The notes: generated by a model from the sequence alone, not told the origin. A DNA stretch of 42,872 nucleotides from Pseudomonadota bacterium (GCA_023442945.1 JAEZWW010000014.1:1-42872), one strand, 5' to 3'. Positions 29,658-37,863 are shown, numbered from the stretch's first letter. Made by a program: numbers and translations.

Positions 29658-31226
29658 ATGCCCAACGAAAACCTGTTCGTCGCCTTGCGCAACGCCTTCC
29701 CCGCCGACCTGGACGCGACTGCGGTTGAAACCGACGACGGCCTGCGCTATTCGTGGCGCGACCTGGACCGCGCTACGGCCATGGTCGCCAACCTGCTGCA
29801 GTCGCTGGACATCCCGAAGTCAAAGGATGGCGTGCCGCCGCGCGTGGCCGTGCAGGTGGAAAAGTCGGTCGAGGCGATGATCCTGTATCTGGCCACGCTG
29901 CGCGCCGGCTTTGTGTTCTTGCCGCTGAACACCGCCTACCAAAGCGGGGAGATCGAGTACTTCGTCGGCAACGCCGAACCCGCCGTGGTCGTATGTTCCA
30001 GCAAGAACTTCCCGTGGGTGAGCCAGATCGCGTTCAAGGCCGGCACGCGCCACGTCTTCACCCTGGACGACAAGCGCAGCGGCAGCCTGCTGGAGCGCGC
30101 CGCGCACTGCAGCGACCAGCAAAAGCCGGTCGAGCGCCGCGCGAATGACCTGGCCGCCATCCTCTACACCAGCGGCACCACCGGTCGCAGCAAGGGCGCC
30201 ATGCTGTCGCACGGCAATCTGCTGTCCAACGCCGTCATGCTGAAGGACTACTGGGGTTGGCAGCTCGGCGACGTGCTGATCCACGCGCTACCCATCTTCC
30301 ACGTGCACGGCCTGTTCGTGGCCATCCACGGCGCGCTGCTGAACGGCTCCAAGATGCTGTGGCACGGCAAGTTCGACCCCCAGCGCGTGATCGCCGACAT
30401 GCCGCGCGCCACCGTGTTCATGGGCGTGCCCACGCTGTACGTGCGCATGCTGGCCGAACCCGCGCTGACCAAGACTCAGGCCGCGCACATGCGGCTGTTC
30501 ATCAGCGGATCGGCCCCGCTGCTGATCGAGACCTTCAACGCCTGGCGCGAGCGCACCGGCCACACCATCCTTGAGCGCTACGGCATGAGCGAAACCATCA
30601 TGCTCACGTCCAACCCCTACCGCGCCGATGACCGTTACCGCGGCCAGGATGAGCGCCGCGGCGGCACCGTCGGCTTTCCGCTGCCGGGCGTGCAGGTGCG
30701 CGTGCAGGGCGACGACGGGCAGGCGCTGGCGGTGGGCGAGATTGGCGGTGTGCAGGTCGCCGGGCCCAACGTGTTCGCCGGCTACTGGCGGATGCCCGAA
30801 AAAACGAAGGAAGAATTCACCGCCGACGGTTTCTTCAAGACCGGCGATGTGGGCAAGCAGGACGAGCGCGGCTACGTCACCATCGTCGGGCGCAGCAAGG
30901 ACCTGATCATCAGCGGCGGCTACAACGTCTACCCCGCCGAGATCGAGGGCTACCTGAACGACATGCCCGGTGTGGCCGAAAGCGCGCTGGTCGGCGTGCC
31001 GCACCCGGACTTTGGCGAAGTTGGCGTGGCCGTGGTCATTCCCCAGCCCGGTGCGCAGCTGGACGGTGACGCGCTGATTGCCGCGCTGAAGTCGCAGCTG
31101 GCCAACTTCAAGATCCCCAAGCGCTGCTTCATCGCCGCCGAATTGCCGCGCAACACCATGGGCAAGGTGAAGAAGAACCTGCTGCGCGACAGCTACAAGA
31201 CCCTGTTCGTATCTGCCGCCGATTGA
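29658..31226 (+). CDS. matB: Malonyl-CoA synthetase (malonate-CoA ligase, 522 aa)
   Basis: ANL-superfamily ligase forming malonyl-CoA from malonate, ATP and CoA. Motifs: ILYTSGTTGRSKGAML (about 168), HALPIFHVHGLFVAIHGALL (a MatB-like segment), ERYGMSETIMLTSNPY (about 307), FFKTGDVG, GRSKDLIISGGYNVYPAEIE, and the C-terminal catalytic Lys in NTMGKVKKNLLR. Length fits the family. With the malonyl-CoA decarboxylase at 18462 it completes malonate to acetyl-CoA. It is 127 bp after the CaiB gene, so it may have its own promoter. A related methylmalonate specificity cannot be excluded. Confidence 0.9.
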   Translation: MPNENLFVALRNAFPADLDATAVETDDGLRYSWRDLDRATAMVANLLQSLDIPKSKDGVPPRVAVQVEKSVEAMILYLATLRAGFVFLPLNTAYQSGEIEYFVGNAEPAVVVCSSKNFPWVSQIAFKAGTRHVFTLDDKRSGSLLERAAHCSDQQKPVERRANDLAAILYTSGTTGRSKGAMLSHGNLLSNAVMLKDYWGWQLGDVLIHALPIFHVHGLFVAIHGALLNGSKMLWHGKFDPQRVIADMPRATVFMGVPTLYVRMLAEPALTKTQAAHMRLFISGSAPLLIETFNAWRERTGHTILERYGMSETIMLTSNPYRADDRYRGQDERRGGTVGFPLPGVQVRVQGDDGQALAVGEIGGVQVAGPNVFAGYWRMPEKTKEEFTADGFFKTGDVGKQDERGYVTIVGRSKDLIISGGYNVYPAEIEGYLNDMPGVAESALVGVPHPDFGEVGVAVVIPQPGAQLDGDALIAALKSQLANFKIPKRCFIAAELPRNTMGKVKKNLLRDSYKTLFVSAAD

Positions 31227-31338
31227 CGGCCTTGGCTGACAGGGCGGGTCACGCGCGCGAGGCTACACTCGCTGCCACGCGCGCCCACGTGGGCCGCACT
31301 TTGTCAGACACGCCAACCGCCAAGCGAAGGGAAGACGC

Positions 31339-31953
31339 ATGTCCTTTAAGTCCTTGTTCCTGCTCATCATCGGCATCGCCATCCTGGCCTTCGTCGGCCT
31401 GAACTGGGCCGCCATGAGCACGCCGACCGACCTGTCGCTCGGCTTCACCGAAATCCGCGCGCCGCTGGGTCTGGTGCTGCTGGGCTTGATGGCGCTGCTT
31501 TCCGTGCTGTTCGTCGCGCTGGTGGCGTACACGCAAGGCACGGTGCTGGTTGAAACGCGCCGCCACGCCAAGGAGCTGGCCGCCCAGCGCGAGCTGGCCG
31601 ACAAGGCCGAAGCCTCGCGCTTCACCGACCTGCGCGCCCACCTCGACAAGGAAATCACCCGTGTGACCGAGGCGATGAGCACGCAGACGCGTGAAACGCT
31701 GTCGCGCGTGGACCGCGCCGAAATGGGCCTGCGCGATCGCCCGGTCGACGCCGACATCGCGCGCCTGGTGCAGGCGGTGGAAAGCCACAACCGCGACCTG
31801 CACGCCCGCGTCGACCGATTGGAAATGGGCCTGCGCGAAGGCCTGGCCGGCTACGTGCCAGCGCCTGCGTCCGTGCGCCCCGCTGCGTTGACCGGGCAGC
31901 CCAGCTACCCGCCCACGGTGGAAGACCCGGTCGGCAACGCCGTGCCACGTTGA
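31339..31953 (+). CDS. Membrane protein with LapA-like N-terminus and coiled coil (204 aa)
   Basis: Two membrane helices (about residues 5-24 and 41-65: LFLLIIGIAILAFVGLNWAA; LGLVLLGLMALLSVLFVALV) frame a short periplasmic loop with LGFTEIRAP, the plan of LapA/DUF1049 proteins. A long, charged helical region follows (about 70-175), with repeated R-x-E-M-G-L-R units (DRAEMGLRDR, DRLEMGLREG) that look coiled-coil, and a proline-rich tail. It could scaffold an envelope complex. AAGGGAAG precedes the ATG. No specific function assigned. Confidence 0.75.
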   Translation: MSFKSLFLLIIGIAILAFVGLNWAAMSTPTDLSLGFTEIRAPLGLVLLGLMALLSVLFVALVAYTQGTVLVETRRHAKELAAQRELADKAEASRFTDLRAHLDKEITRVTEAMSTQTRETLSRVDRAEMGLRDRPVDADIARLVQAVESHNRDLHARVDRLEMGLREGLAGYVPAPASVRPAALTGQPSYPPTVEDPVGNAVPR

Positions 31954-31997
31954 TGCAGTAGGGGATCGTTTTTAATCAAAATCGAACCCAAATCGTC

Positions 31998-32045
31998 CCC
32001 TGGTCTTACAGCCACCTGCGCGGCCAGCTATCAAATAGGTAGCTG
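31998..32045 (-). repeat. Interspersed repeat copy 8
   Basis: Minus-strand reading: CTACCTATTTGATAGCTGGC then CGCGCAGGTGGCTGTAAGACC. Very close to the consensus of the family. Confidence 0.88.
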
Positions 32046-32326
32046 GCTGCGGTGCTTTTGGGGACGGAAAAAGAGGCGTGTGCCGCGATGGCAGGGCGCA
32101 GGTGTGCTGGCCTGACGGATGTGCGGCGCTGGCGTTGCCGTGCTGTTGAGCACCGCCGGAACAGTGCTTGGCCGAGGCGCTGATCGGCCAAGGTCAGCCG
32201 CGCGCTGCGTTTTGCATGTACCGTGCGCACCGCACAAGCGCACAAGCGCATGGGCGCGGTGCGCTTCACCGCCTGCCGTCAGCGCGCAAGGCGACATGCG
32301 CACCAGCTTTTAGATCTTTCAGGGTG

Positions 32327-32370
32327 ATAGCCCCACAGCTACCTGCGTAGGCAGCTAGAAAAACAATAGC
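32327..32370 (-). repeat. Interspersed repeat copy 9, downstream of the stress-protein gene
   Basis: Minus-strand reading: CGCTATTGTTTTTCTAGCTG then CCTACGCAGGTAGCTGTGGGGC. GCTA/TAGC and CTGC/GCAG arms intact. Confidence 0.88.
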
Positions 32371-32401
32371 GTTCTGCGGCAAGCGTTGCAGTAGCGCCGC
32401 G

Positions 32402-32845
32402 TCAGCGCAGCACCAGCACCGGAATTTCAGAGTGCGTCAGCACCTGCTGTGTTTCGCTGCCCAACAGCAGCCGTTTGACGCCCTTGCGGCCGTGCGAAGC
32501 CATGACGATCAGGTCCGCCTTGTGCTTCTTGGCGGCGGCGATCAGCGCGTCGGACACCACGTCCGACTTGGCCAGGATGGCTTTGACCTTGACGCCGCGC
32601 GCCTCGCCCATGGCCTTGACGTCTTCGACCACCTGGCGGCCATCGTCGGCCCAGCGCTGTTCCACGCGCGCCACGTCGTCGGCCGACAGCGGGATCGAGC
32701 CTTCGAAATAGCTTTGCGGGTAGCGCGGAATCACCTTCAGGGCGACCAATTCGGCGCCCAGCGAGGCGGCCAGGTCGATGGCGCTGTTGACGGCCTTGGT
32801 GGAAAGCTTGGAGCCGTCGGTGGCCACAAGAATGCGCTTGTACAT
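32402..32845 (-). CDS. Universal stress protein, UspA family (147 aa)
   Basis: Begins MYKRILVATDGSKLSTKAVN and ends in the ATP-binding pattern IVMASHGRKGVKRLLLGSET (G-2x-G-9x-G-S/T type), followed by QQVLTHSEIPVLVLR, so it is an ATP-binding Usp. Length is standard; the longer upstream frame covers the promoter and is discarded. AGGAG precedes the ATG. A TTGACCCAGGTCAA box 86 bp upstream, shared with divergent ccoI, and a -10-like TAACGT spaced for an FNR class II promoter imply induction at low oxygen, as known for Anr-controlled Usps. Confidence 0.94.
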   Translation of the reverse strand: MYKRILVATDGSKLSTKAVNSAIDLAASLGAELVALKVIPRYPQSYFEGSIPLSADDVARVEQRWADDGRQVVEDVKAMGEARGVKVKAILAKSDVVSDALIAAAKKHKADLIVMASHGRKGVKRLLLGSETQQVLTHSEIPVLVLR

Positions 32846-32930
32846 GTTGATCTCCTGGTGGTGTCGAACCGGTGGCGGCGCGGGCGCGCCTGCATGAGGC
32901 AACGTTACTCCCAGCGCGCTAGTGCGACTC

Positions 32931-32944
32931 TTGACCCAGGTCAA
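32931..32944. promoter_or_regulatory. FNR/Anr-type box shared by uspA-like gene and ccoI
   Basis: TTGACCCAGGTCAA is a perfect dyad of the TTGAY-N4-RTCAA FNR type. Rightwards, TACAGT at 32966-32971 places the start at about 32978, 41 bp from the box centre, a class II position. Leftwards, TAACGT (32907-32902) is at the equivalent distance. Confidence 0.8.
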
Positions 32945-32981
32945 GTTAACGAAAGTTAAAGGCGGTACAGTCCTTAGCGTT

Positions 32982-35393
32982 ATGCAAGGCGCCGGTGTGA
33001 TATCTCCACTGACGCGGGTCGACGTGCCCGCGGCGCCTGAGACGCCGGCGTTTGTCGGCGCGCGCGAGGACCGTGCAGGTGAGGGCGACCTGAGCCTGCT
33101 GGACGACCGCGACGCCTGGCTGGAGTTCAGCCGCCCGGTCGTCGATACGGCGGCCAGCGCGTCGCCCAGCGTCACCGCCGATGCCGGCACGGGGCGCTGG
33201 GAATCCACCGTGGTGTTCGAAGGCATGCACTGCGCCGCCTGCGCCAGCACCATTGAGCAGGCTTTGCGCGCCACGCCGGGTGTGTTGGAGGCCGAGGTCA
33301 GCGCCGCCAGCCACCGCGGCCGCGTGGTTTGGGATGAACGGGGCACACGCCCTTCCGCCTGGATGCGTGCCGTGGCGCGCACCGGTTACCGCCCGCTGCC
33401 GGCGCACGACGCCTTTGCCAGTGCGCGCCGCCAGGCTGAAACCCGCAAGATGCTGTGGCGCCTGGGCGTGGCCGGCCTGTGCATGATGCAGGTGATGATG
33501 TACGCCGCGCCGACGTACTTCACCCGCGCGGGCGAGATCGAGCCTGACCTCGTCAATCTGTTGCGCTGGGCGCAGTGGGTGCTGTCGATCCCGGTCATCC
33601 TGTTCTCGTGCCGGCCCTTCTTTGCCAACGCCTTGCGCGACCTGCGCCAGCGCAGCATCAGCATGGACTTGCCAGTGGCGCTGGGCATGGCGATCACCTT
33701 CGTCGTCAGTTCGCTCGGCACCTTCGAGCCCAACGGTTTGTTTGGGCGCGAGGTGTACTTCGATTCGCTCACCATGTTCGTCTTCTTCCTGCTGACGGGC
33801 CGTTGGCTGGAGCTGCGCTTGCGCGACCGCACCGCCGGCGCGCTGGACGCCTTGATGCACCGCCTGCCCGAAAGCGTGGAGCGCCGCGGCGCCGACGGCA
33901 CGTGGGAGCGCGTCGTGGCGCGCCGCGTGCGCGTGGGCGACGTGCTGCGCGTGTTGCCGGGCGAGGCCTTTCCGGCCGACGGGGCCGTGCTGCGCGGCCA
34001 CACCTCGGTCGACGAGGCCTTGCTGACGGGCGAGTCAACCCCGGTGGCGCGTGGCGTGGGCGACCAGGTCATTGCCGGCAGCCACAACCTGGCGGCGCCC
34101 GTCGAAGTGCAGGTGCTGCGGGTTGGCGGCGACACGCGCTACGCGCAGATCGTGTCCCTGATGGAGCAAGCCTCGGTCAGCAAGCCCACGGTGGCGCAGC
34201 TGGCCGACCGGTTGGCCAAGCCGTTTCTGGTGTTCGTGGTGCTGGCGGCCGTGGCCGCGGCCGTGTGGTGGTGGCCCAGCGATCCGGGCCACGCCATGAT
34301 GATCGCGGTGGCGATTCTGGTGGTCACCTGCCCGTGCGCGCTGTCGCTGGCCACACCGGCGGCCATGCTGGCCAGCGCTGGGGCGTTGGCGCGCCGTGGT
34401 GTACTGGTGCGGCGTTTGCAGGCGCTCGAAACGCTGGCCAAAGTCGACACGCTGGTCTTCGACAAGACCGGCACGCTGACGCGCGACGCCTTCGTTATGG
34501 AAGACATCCGGGTGCGAGCGGACGCAACGCCCGAGCAAGCGCTGGCCTTGGCTGCGCAATTGGCCCAGGGCAGCCTGCACCCGGTGTCGCGCGCGCTGGT
34601 CGCCGCTGCGGCGCGCGGTGACGCCATGCCGCTGTGCGGTCCGCTGGACCTGCAGGAAGTGGCGGGGCAGGGCGTGCGGGCGAGCGGCGCGGCGGGCGTG
34701 GCCGGTGGCGATGCGCAGGAATTTCGACTGGGATCGGCGCGTTTTGTCGGCGTGGCGGCCGATGCGGGTGACAGCGAAGCACGCGGTCCCGTCACCCACC
34801 TGGCCGATGGGCAGGGTTGGCTGGCGACTTTCGTGTTCCGCGAAGACCTGCGCAGCGACGCGCCGGCCGCGGTGCAAGCGCTCCAGTCTGCGGGCGTGCA
34901 GGTGCAACTGCTGTCGGGCGACGCGCCTGCGGCGGCCGAGGCGCTGGGCCGTCTGGCGGGTATCGAACAGGTCCGCGGCGGTTGCTCGCCCGACGACAAG
35001 CTGGCGGCGATGCAGCGCGAACAGCAGGCCGGCCACACTGTGGCCATGGTGGGCGACGGCTTGAACGACGGCCCCGTGCTGGCGGGCGCGCACGTCTCGT
35101 TCGCCTTCGGTCGATCGGTGCCGCTGGCGCGCGCGCAATCGGATTTCGTGGTGCTGGGCGAGCAGCTCATGGCCATCCCGCAGGCCCAGGCGCAATCGCG
35201 CGAAACCATGCGGGTGGTGAGGCAGAATCTGGGCTGGGCGGCCGCCTACAACATCGTAGGTGTCCCGATGGCCATGGTCGGATGGATGCCGCCCTGGGCC
35301 GCGGGTCTGGGGATGGCGGTCAGCTCACTGGTGGTCGTGGCCAACGCCATGCGCCTGGCCCGCACGCCCACCGCATCGCCTGGAGCCGTCTGA
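32982..35393 (+). CDS. ccoI: Copper-translocating P-type ATPase for cbb3 oxidase assembly (803 aa)
   Basis: Inner-membrane P1B-ATPase (FixI/CcoI) that exports Cu for the CuB centre of cbb3 oxidase. Features: one N-terminal metal-binding domain with GMHCAACAS (Cys84, Cys87), membrane helices, TGES (LLTGEST), the CPC ion site (about 450-452), DKTGT phosphorylation site (Asp494) and GDGLND (about 691-696). The start ATG at 32982 lies only a few bases after the predicted FNR-dependent transcription start, so the mRNA may be almost leaderless; the open frame before it runs through the promoter. About 70 residues precede the metal-binding domain. First gene of the cco locus, 1 bp before ccoS. Confidence 0.95.
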   Translation: MQGAGVISPLTRVDVPAAPETPAFVGAREDRAGEGDLSLLDDRDAWLEFSRPVVDTAASASPSVTADAGTGRWESTVVFEGMHCAACASTIEQALRATPGVLEAEVSAASHRGRVVWDERGTRPSAWMRAVARTGYRPLPAHDAFASARRQAETRKMLWRLGVAGLCMMQVMMYAAPTYFTRAGEIEPDLVNLLRWAQWVLSIPVILFSCRPFFANALRDLRQRSISMDLPVALGMAITFVVSSLGTFEPNGLFGREVYFDSLTMFVFFLLTGRWLELRLRDRTAGALDALMHRLPESVERRGADGTWERVVARRVRVGDVLRVLPGEAFPADGAVLRGHTSVDEALLTGESTPVARGVGDQVIAGSHNLAAPVEVQVLRVGGDTRYAQIVSLMEQASVSKPTVAQLADRLAKPFLVFVVLAAVAAAVWWWPSDPGHAMMIAVAILVVTCPCALSLATPAAMLASAGALARRGVLVRRLQALETLAKVDTLVFDKTGTLTRDAFVMEDIRVRADATPEQALALAAQLAQGSLHPVSRALVAAAARGDAMPLCGPLDLQEVAGQGVRASGAAGVAGGDAQEFRLGSARFVGVAADAGDSEARGPVTHLADGQGWLATFVFREDLRSDAPAAVQALQSAGVQVQLLSGDAPAAAEALGRLAGIEQVRGGCSPDDKLAAMQREQQAGHTVAMVGDGLNDGPVLAGAHVSFAFGRSVPLARAQSDFVVLGEQLMAIPQAQAQSRETMRVVRQNLGWAAAYNIVGVPMAMVGWMPPWAAGLGMAVSSLVVVANAMRLARTPTASPGAV

Positions 35394-35394
35394 C

Positions 35395-35532
35395 ATGGAC
35401 ATTCTGTATCTCCTGATCCCGCTCTCGGTTGTGCTGGTCTTTTTCATCCTGGCAGCGCTGGGGTGGGCGATCTACCGTGGTCAATTTGACGACGTCGAGC
35501 GCGAAGGACAGCGAATTCTGGAACAGGATTGA
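35395..35532 (+). CDS. ccoS: cbb3 oxidase maturation protein CcoS (45 aa)
   Basis: A tiny single-pass membrane protein, MDILYLLIPLSVVLVFFILA followed by ALGWAIYRGQFDDVEREGQRI. The GQFDDLE/VE motif after the helix is diagnostic of CcoS (FixS), needed for haem/Cu incorporation into cbb3 oxidase. It starts 1 bp after the ccoI stop. The stop codon overlaps the FNR box that serves ccoN. Confidence 0.95.
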   Translation: MDILYLLIPLSVVLVFFILAALGWAIYRGQFDDVEREGQRILEQD

Positions 35533-35542
35533 TCCGCATCAA
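35529..35542 (+). promoter_or_regulatory. FNR/Anr box of the ccoNOQP promoter
   Basis: TTGATCCGCATCAA matches the FNR consensus TTGAT-N4-ATCAA exactly. It overlaps the ccoS stop and lies 59 bp before the ccoN ATG. A class II placement would put the start at about 35577, with a weak -10 (GACACT) at 35565-35570. Confidence 0.9.
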
Positions 35543-35600
35543 TTAAGACCTCTTGATCGTCGCGGACACTGCACAAGCTTTTTTTGAGGACGAGGTGGAA

Positions 35601-37037
35601 ATGACATTCGCCAATACCCGGGCCACGGTCTACAACGACAGGGTGGTTAGACAGTTCGCCATCATGACCGTTGTCTGGGGCGTGATCGGCATGCTGGTTG
35701 GCGTGATCATCGCCGCCCAACTGACCTGGCCGGAGCTCAACCTGGGCATTCCCTGGTTGAGCTACGGGCGTTTGCGGCCCTTGCACACCAACGCGGTGAT
35801 CTTTGCGTTCGGCGGTTGTGCGCTGATGGGCACGTCCTATTACGTGGTGCAGCGCACCAGCCAGGTGCGCCTGTTTTCCGACAAGCTGGCGGCGTTTACC
35901 TTCTGGGGTTGGCAGGCGGTCATCGTGGCCGCTGTGATTACGCTGCCCCTGGGTTACACCAGCAGCAAGGAGTACGCCGAGCTGGAGTGGCCGATCGACG
36001 TCCTGATCGCCCTGGTGTGGGTGGCGTACGCCGTGGTGTTCTTTGGCACCGTGGGCACGCGCCGTGTGCGCCACATCTACGTGGCCAACTGGTTCTACGG
36101 TGGCTTCATTCTGGCGGTGGCGCTGCTGCACATCGTCAACAGTGCTGCCTTGCCCGTGGGCCCCATGAAGTCCTATTCGGCCTACGCCGGGGTGCAGGAC
36201 GCCATGGTCCAATGGTGGTACGGCCATAACGCCGTGGGCTTCTTCCTGACGGCGGGCTTCCTCGGGATGATGTACTACTTCATTCCCAAGCAGGCTGAGC
36301 GCCCGGTTTACAGCTACCGCCTGTCCATCGTCCACTTCTGGGCGCTGATCTTCACCTACATGTGGGCGGGCCCGCACCACCTGCATTACACCGCGCTGCC
36401 CGACTGGGCGCAATCGGTGGGCATGGTGTTCTCGCTCATCCTGCTGGCGCCCAGCTGGGGCGGCATGATCAACGGCATCATGACGCTGTCGGGCGCGTGG
36501 CACAAACTGCGCGACGACCCGATCCTGCGCTTCCTGATCGTGTCGCTGTCGTTCTACGGCATGTCCACGTTCGAAGGTCCGATGATGTCCATCAAGACCG
36601 TCAACGCGCTGTCCCACTACACCGACTGGACGGTCGGCCACGTGCACTCCGGCGCGCTGGGCTGGGTCGGCCTGATCACCATGGGCTCGATGTACTACCT
36701 GATCCCGCGCCTGTTCGGCCGCAAGCAGATGTACAGCGTGAAAGCCATTGAAGTGCACTTCTGGGTGGCCACCATCGGCATCGTGATCTACATCGCCGCG
36801 ATGTGGATTGCCGGTGTGATGCAAGGCCTGATGTGGCGCGCGGTCAACCCCGACGGCACGCTGACCTACACGTTCGTCGAATCGGTGAAGGCCACCTTCC
36901 CGTTCTATGTGTTGCGCCTGCTGGGTGGTCTGCTGTACCTGAGCGGCATGATCATCATGTTGTGGAACACGGTGAAGACGGCGACCGCGGGTCGGGTCGT
37001 TCCCGTGCAGATCCCGGCCATGGCCGCGCACGCCTGA
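35601..37037 (+). CDS. ccoN: cbb3-type cytochrome c oxidase subunit I (478 aa)
   Basis: Catalytic subunit with about 12 membrane helices, low-spin haem b and the high-spin haem b3-CuB site that reduces O2. Metal-ligand regions are visible: RPLHTNAVIFAFGG (low-spin haem His), WWYGHNAVGFFLTAGF (CuB His and the cross-linked Tyr region), WAGPHHLHYTALPDW (CuB His pair) and NALSHYTDWTVGHVHSGALG (haem ligands). ATG at 35601 has GAGGTGGAA upstream; a TTG at 35553 would add residues of no family likeness. First gene of ccoNOQP under an FNR box. Confidence 0.97.
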   Translation: MTFANTRATVYNDRVVRQFAIMTVVWGVIGMLVGVIIAAQLTWPELNLGIPWLSYGRLRPLHTNAVIFAFGGCALMGTSYYVVQRTSQVRLFSDKLAAFTFWGWQAVIVAAVITLPLGYTSSKEYAELEWPIDVLIALVWVAYAVVFFGTVGTRRVRHIYVANWFYGGFILAVALLHIVNSAALPVGPMKSYSAYAGVQDAMVQWWYGHNAVGFFLTAGFLGMMYYFIPKQAERPVYSYRLSIVHFWALIFTYMWAGPHHLHYTALPDWAQSVGMVFSLILLAPSWGGMINGIMTLSGAWHKLRDDPILRFLIVSLSFYGMSTFEGPMMSIKTVNALSHYTDWTVGHVHSGALGWVGLITMGSMYYLIPRLFGRKQMYSVKAIEVHFWVATIGIVIYIAAMWIAGVMQGLMWRAVNPDGTLTYTFVESVKATFPFYVLRLLGGLLYLSGMIIMLWNTVKTATAGRVVPVQIPAMAAHA

Positions 37038-37052
37038 GGAGCTTGAAGAGTC

Positions 37053-37670
37053 ATGGCACAAGAAAAGATCACCGGCCACGCGAGGGTCGAAACCAGCAAC
37101 TTCCTGATGATCGTGCTGATCCTGATCGTGGTCTCCGTCGGGGGCCTGGTCGAGATCGTCCCGCTGTTCTTCCAGAAGTCGACCACGCAGCCGATTGAAG
37201 GCCTCAAGCCCTACACCGCGCTGCAGGTCGTCGGCCGCGACGTCTACGTCCGCGAAGGTTGCTACAACTGCCACTCGCAGATGATCCGGCCCTTCCGCGC
37301 CGAGGCGCTGCGCTACGGCCCGTACTCGGTCGCGGGCGAATTTGTCTACGACCGCCCGTTCCAGTGGGGCAGCAAGCGCACCGGCCCTGACCTGGCACGC
37401 GTCGGCGGCCGCTACAGCGACGACTGGCACCGCGCCCACCTGTTCAACCCGCGCGATGTGGTGCCGGAATCCAACATGCCGGCCTACGCCTGGCTGGAGT
37501 CCACGCCCGCCGATGCGAAGTCGATCCAGGCGCACATGCGCGGCCTGCGCACGCTGGGCGCACCGTACACGGATGAGGAAATCGCCAAGGCGCCTGAGGA
37601 TCTCAAGGACAAGACCGAGATGGACGCGGTGATCGCCTACCTGCAGGTCTTGGGCATCCATCGCAAGTAA
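37053..37670 (+). CDS. ccoO: cbb3 oxidase subunit II, membrane-anchored monohaem cytochrome c (205 aa)
   Basis: One N-terminal membrane helix (about 18-38, LMIVLILIVVSVGGLVEIVP), then a periplasmic domain with haem motif CYNCHSQMIRPFR (Cys70-His74) and an axial Met in ESNMPAYAWL. It passes electrons from CcoP to CcoN. Starts 15 bp after the ccoN stop. Normal length and motif set. Confidence 0.97.
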   Translation: MAQEKITGHARVETSNFLMIVLILIVVSVGGLVEIVPLFFQKSTTQPIEGLKPYTALQVVGRDVYVREGCYNCHSQMIRPFRAEALRYGPYSVAGEFVYDRPFQWGSKRTGPDLARVGGRYSDDWHRAHLFNPRDVVPESNMPAYAWLESTPADAKSIQAHMRGLRTLGAPYTDEEIAKAPEDLKDKTEMDAVIAYLQVLGIHRK

Positions 37671-37693
37671 CCCAGCCAAAAGGAGGGCGTGTC

Positions 37694-37831
37694 ATGGACA
37701 TCAACCTGTTGCGCAGCATCGTGACCGTACTGGCGTTTGCCCTGTTCATCGGCATCGTGGTCTGGGCGTGGTCGAGCAGAAACAAGACGCGCTTTGAGGA
37801 GGCCGCACAGCTTCCGTTCGAAGAGGACTGA
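37694..37831 (+). CDS. ccoQ: cbb3 oxidase subunit CcoQ (45 aa)
   Basis: MDINLLRSIVTVLAFALFIG followed by IVVWAWSSRNKTRFEEAAQL and PFEED. A single membrane helix with the W-x-WS...R..FEEAA.LPF pattern of CcoQ/FixQ, which stabilises the complex. Strong ribosome-binding site AAGGAGG 7 nt upstream. Placed between ccoO and ccoP as expected. Confidence 0.95.
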   Translation: MDINLLRSIVTVLAFALFIGIVVWAWSSRNKTRFEEAAQLPFEED

Positions 37832-37863
37832 GCCAAGGCAACGGGCGGGCAAGGAATCAAAAA

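Larger units (their letters stand above)
31954..32401. other. Gene-free region with two repeat copies (448 bp)
   Basis: Between the LapA-like gene and the stress-protein gene. Contains repeat copies 8 and 9 in the same (minus) orientation, about 285 bp apart. The sequence between them has no convincing frame on either strand, and short frames there show no ribosome-binding site. Confidence 0.6.

Noticed and set aside
32006..32303. Overlapping short frames in the gap before the stress-protein gene
   Set aside because: No ribosome-binding sites, Arg/Ala/Ser-rich composition, and they run through a repeat copy.
35481..37679. 732-codon minus-strand frame opposite ccoN and ccoO
   Set aside because: Spans two unmistakable cbb3 subunit genes on the other strand; composition is that of a shadow frame.
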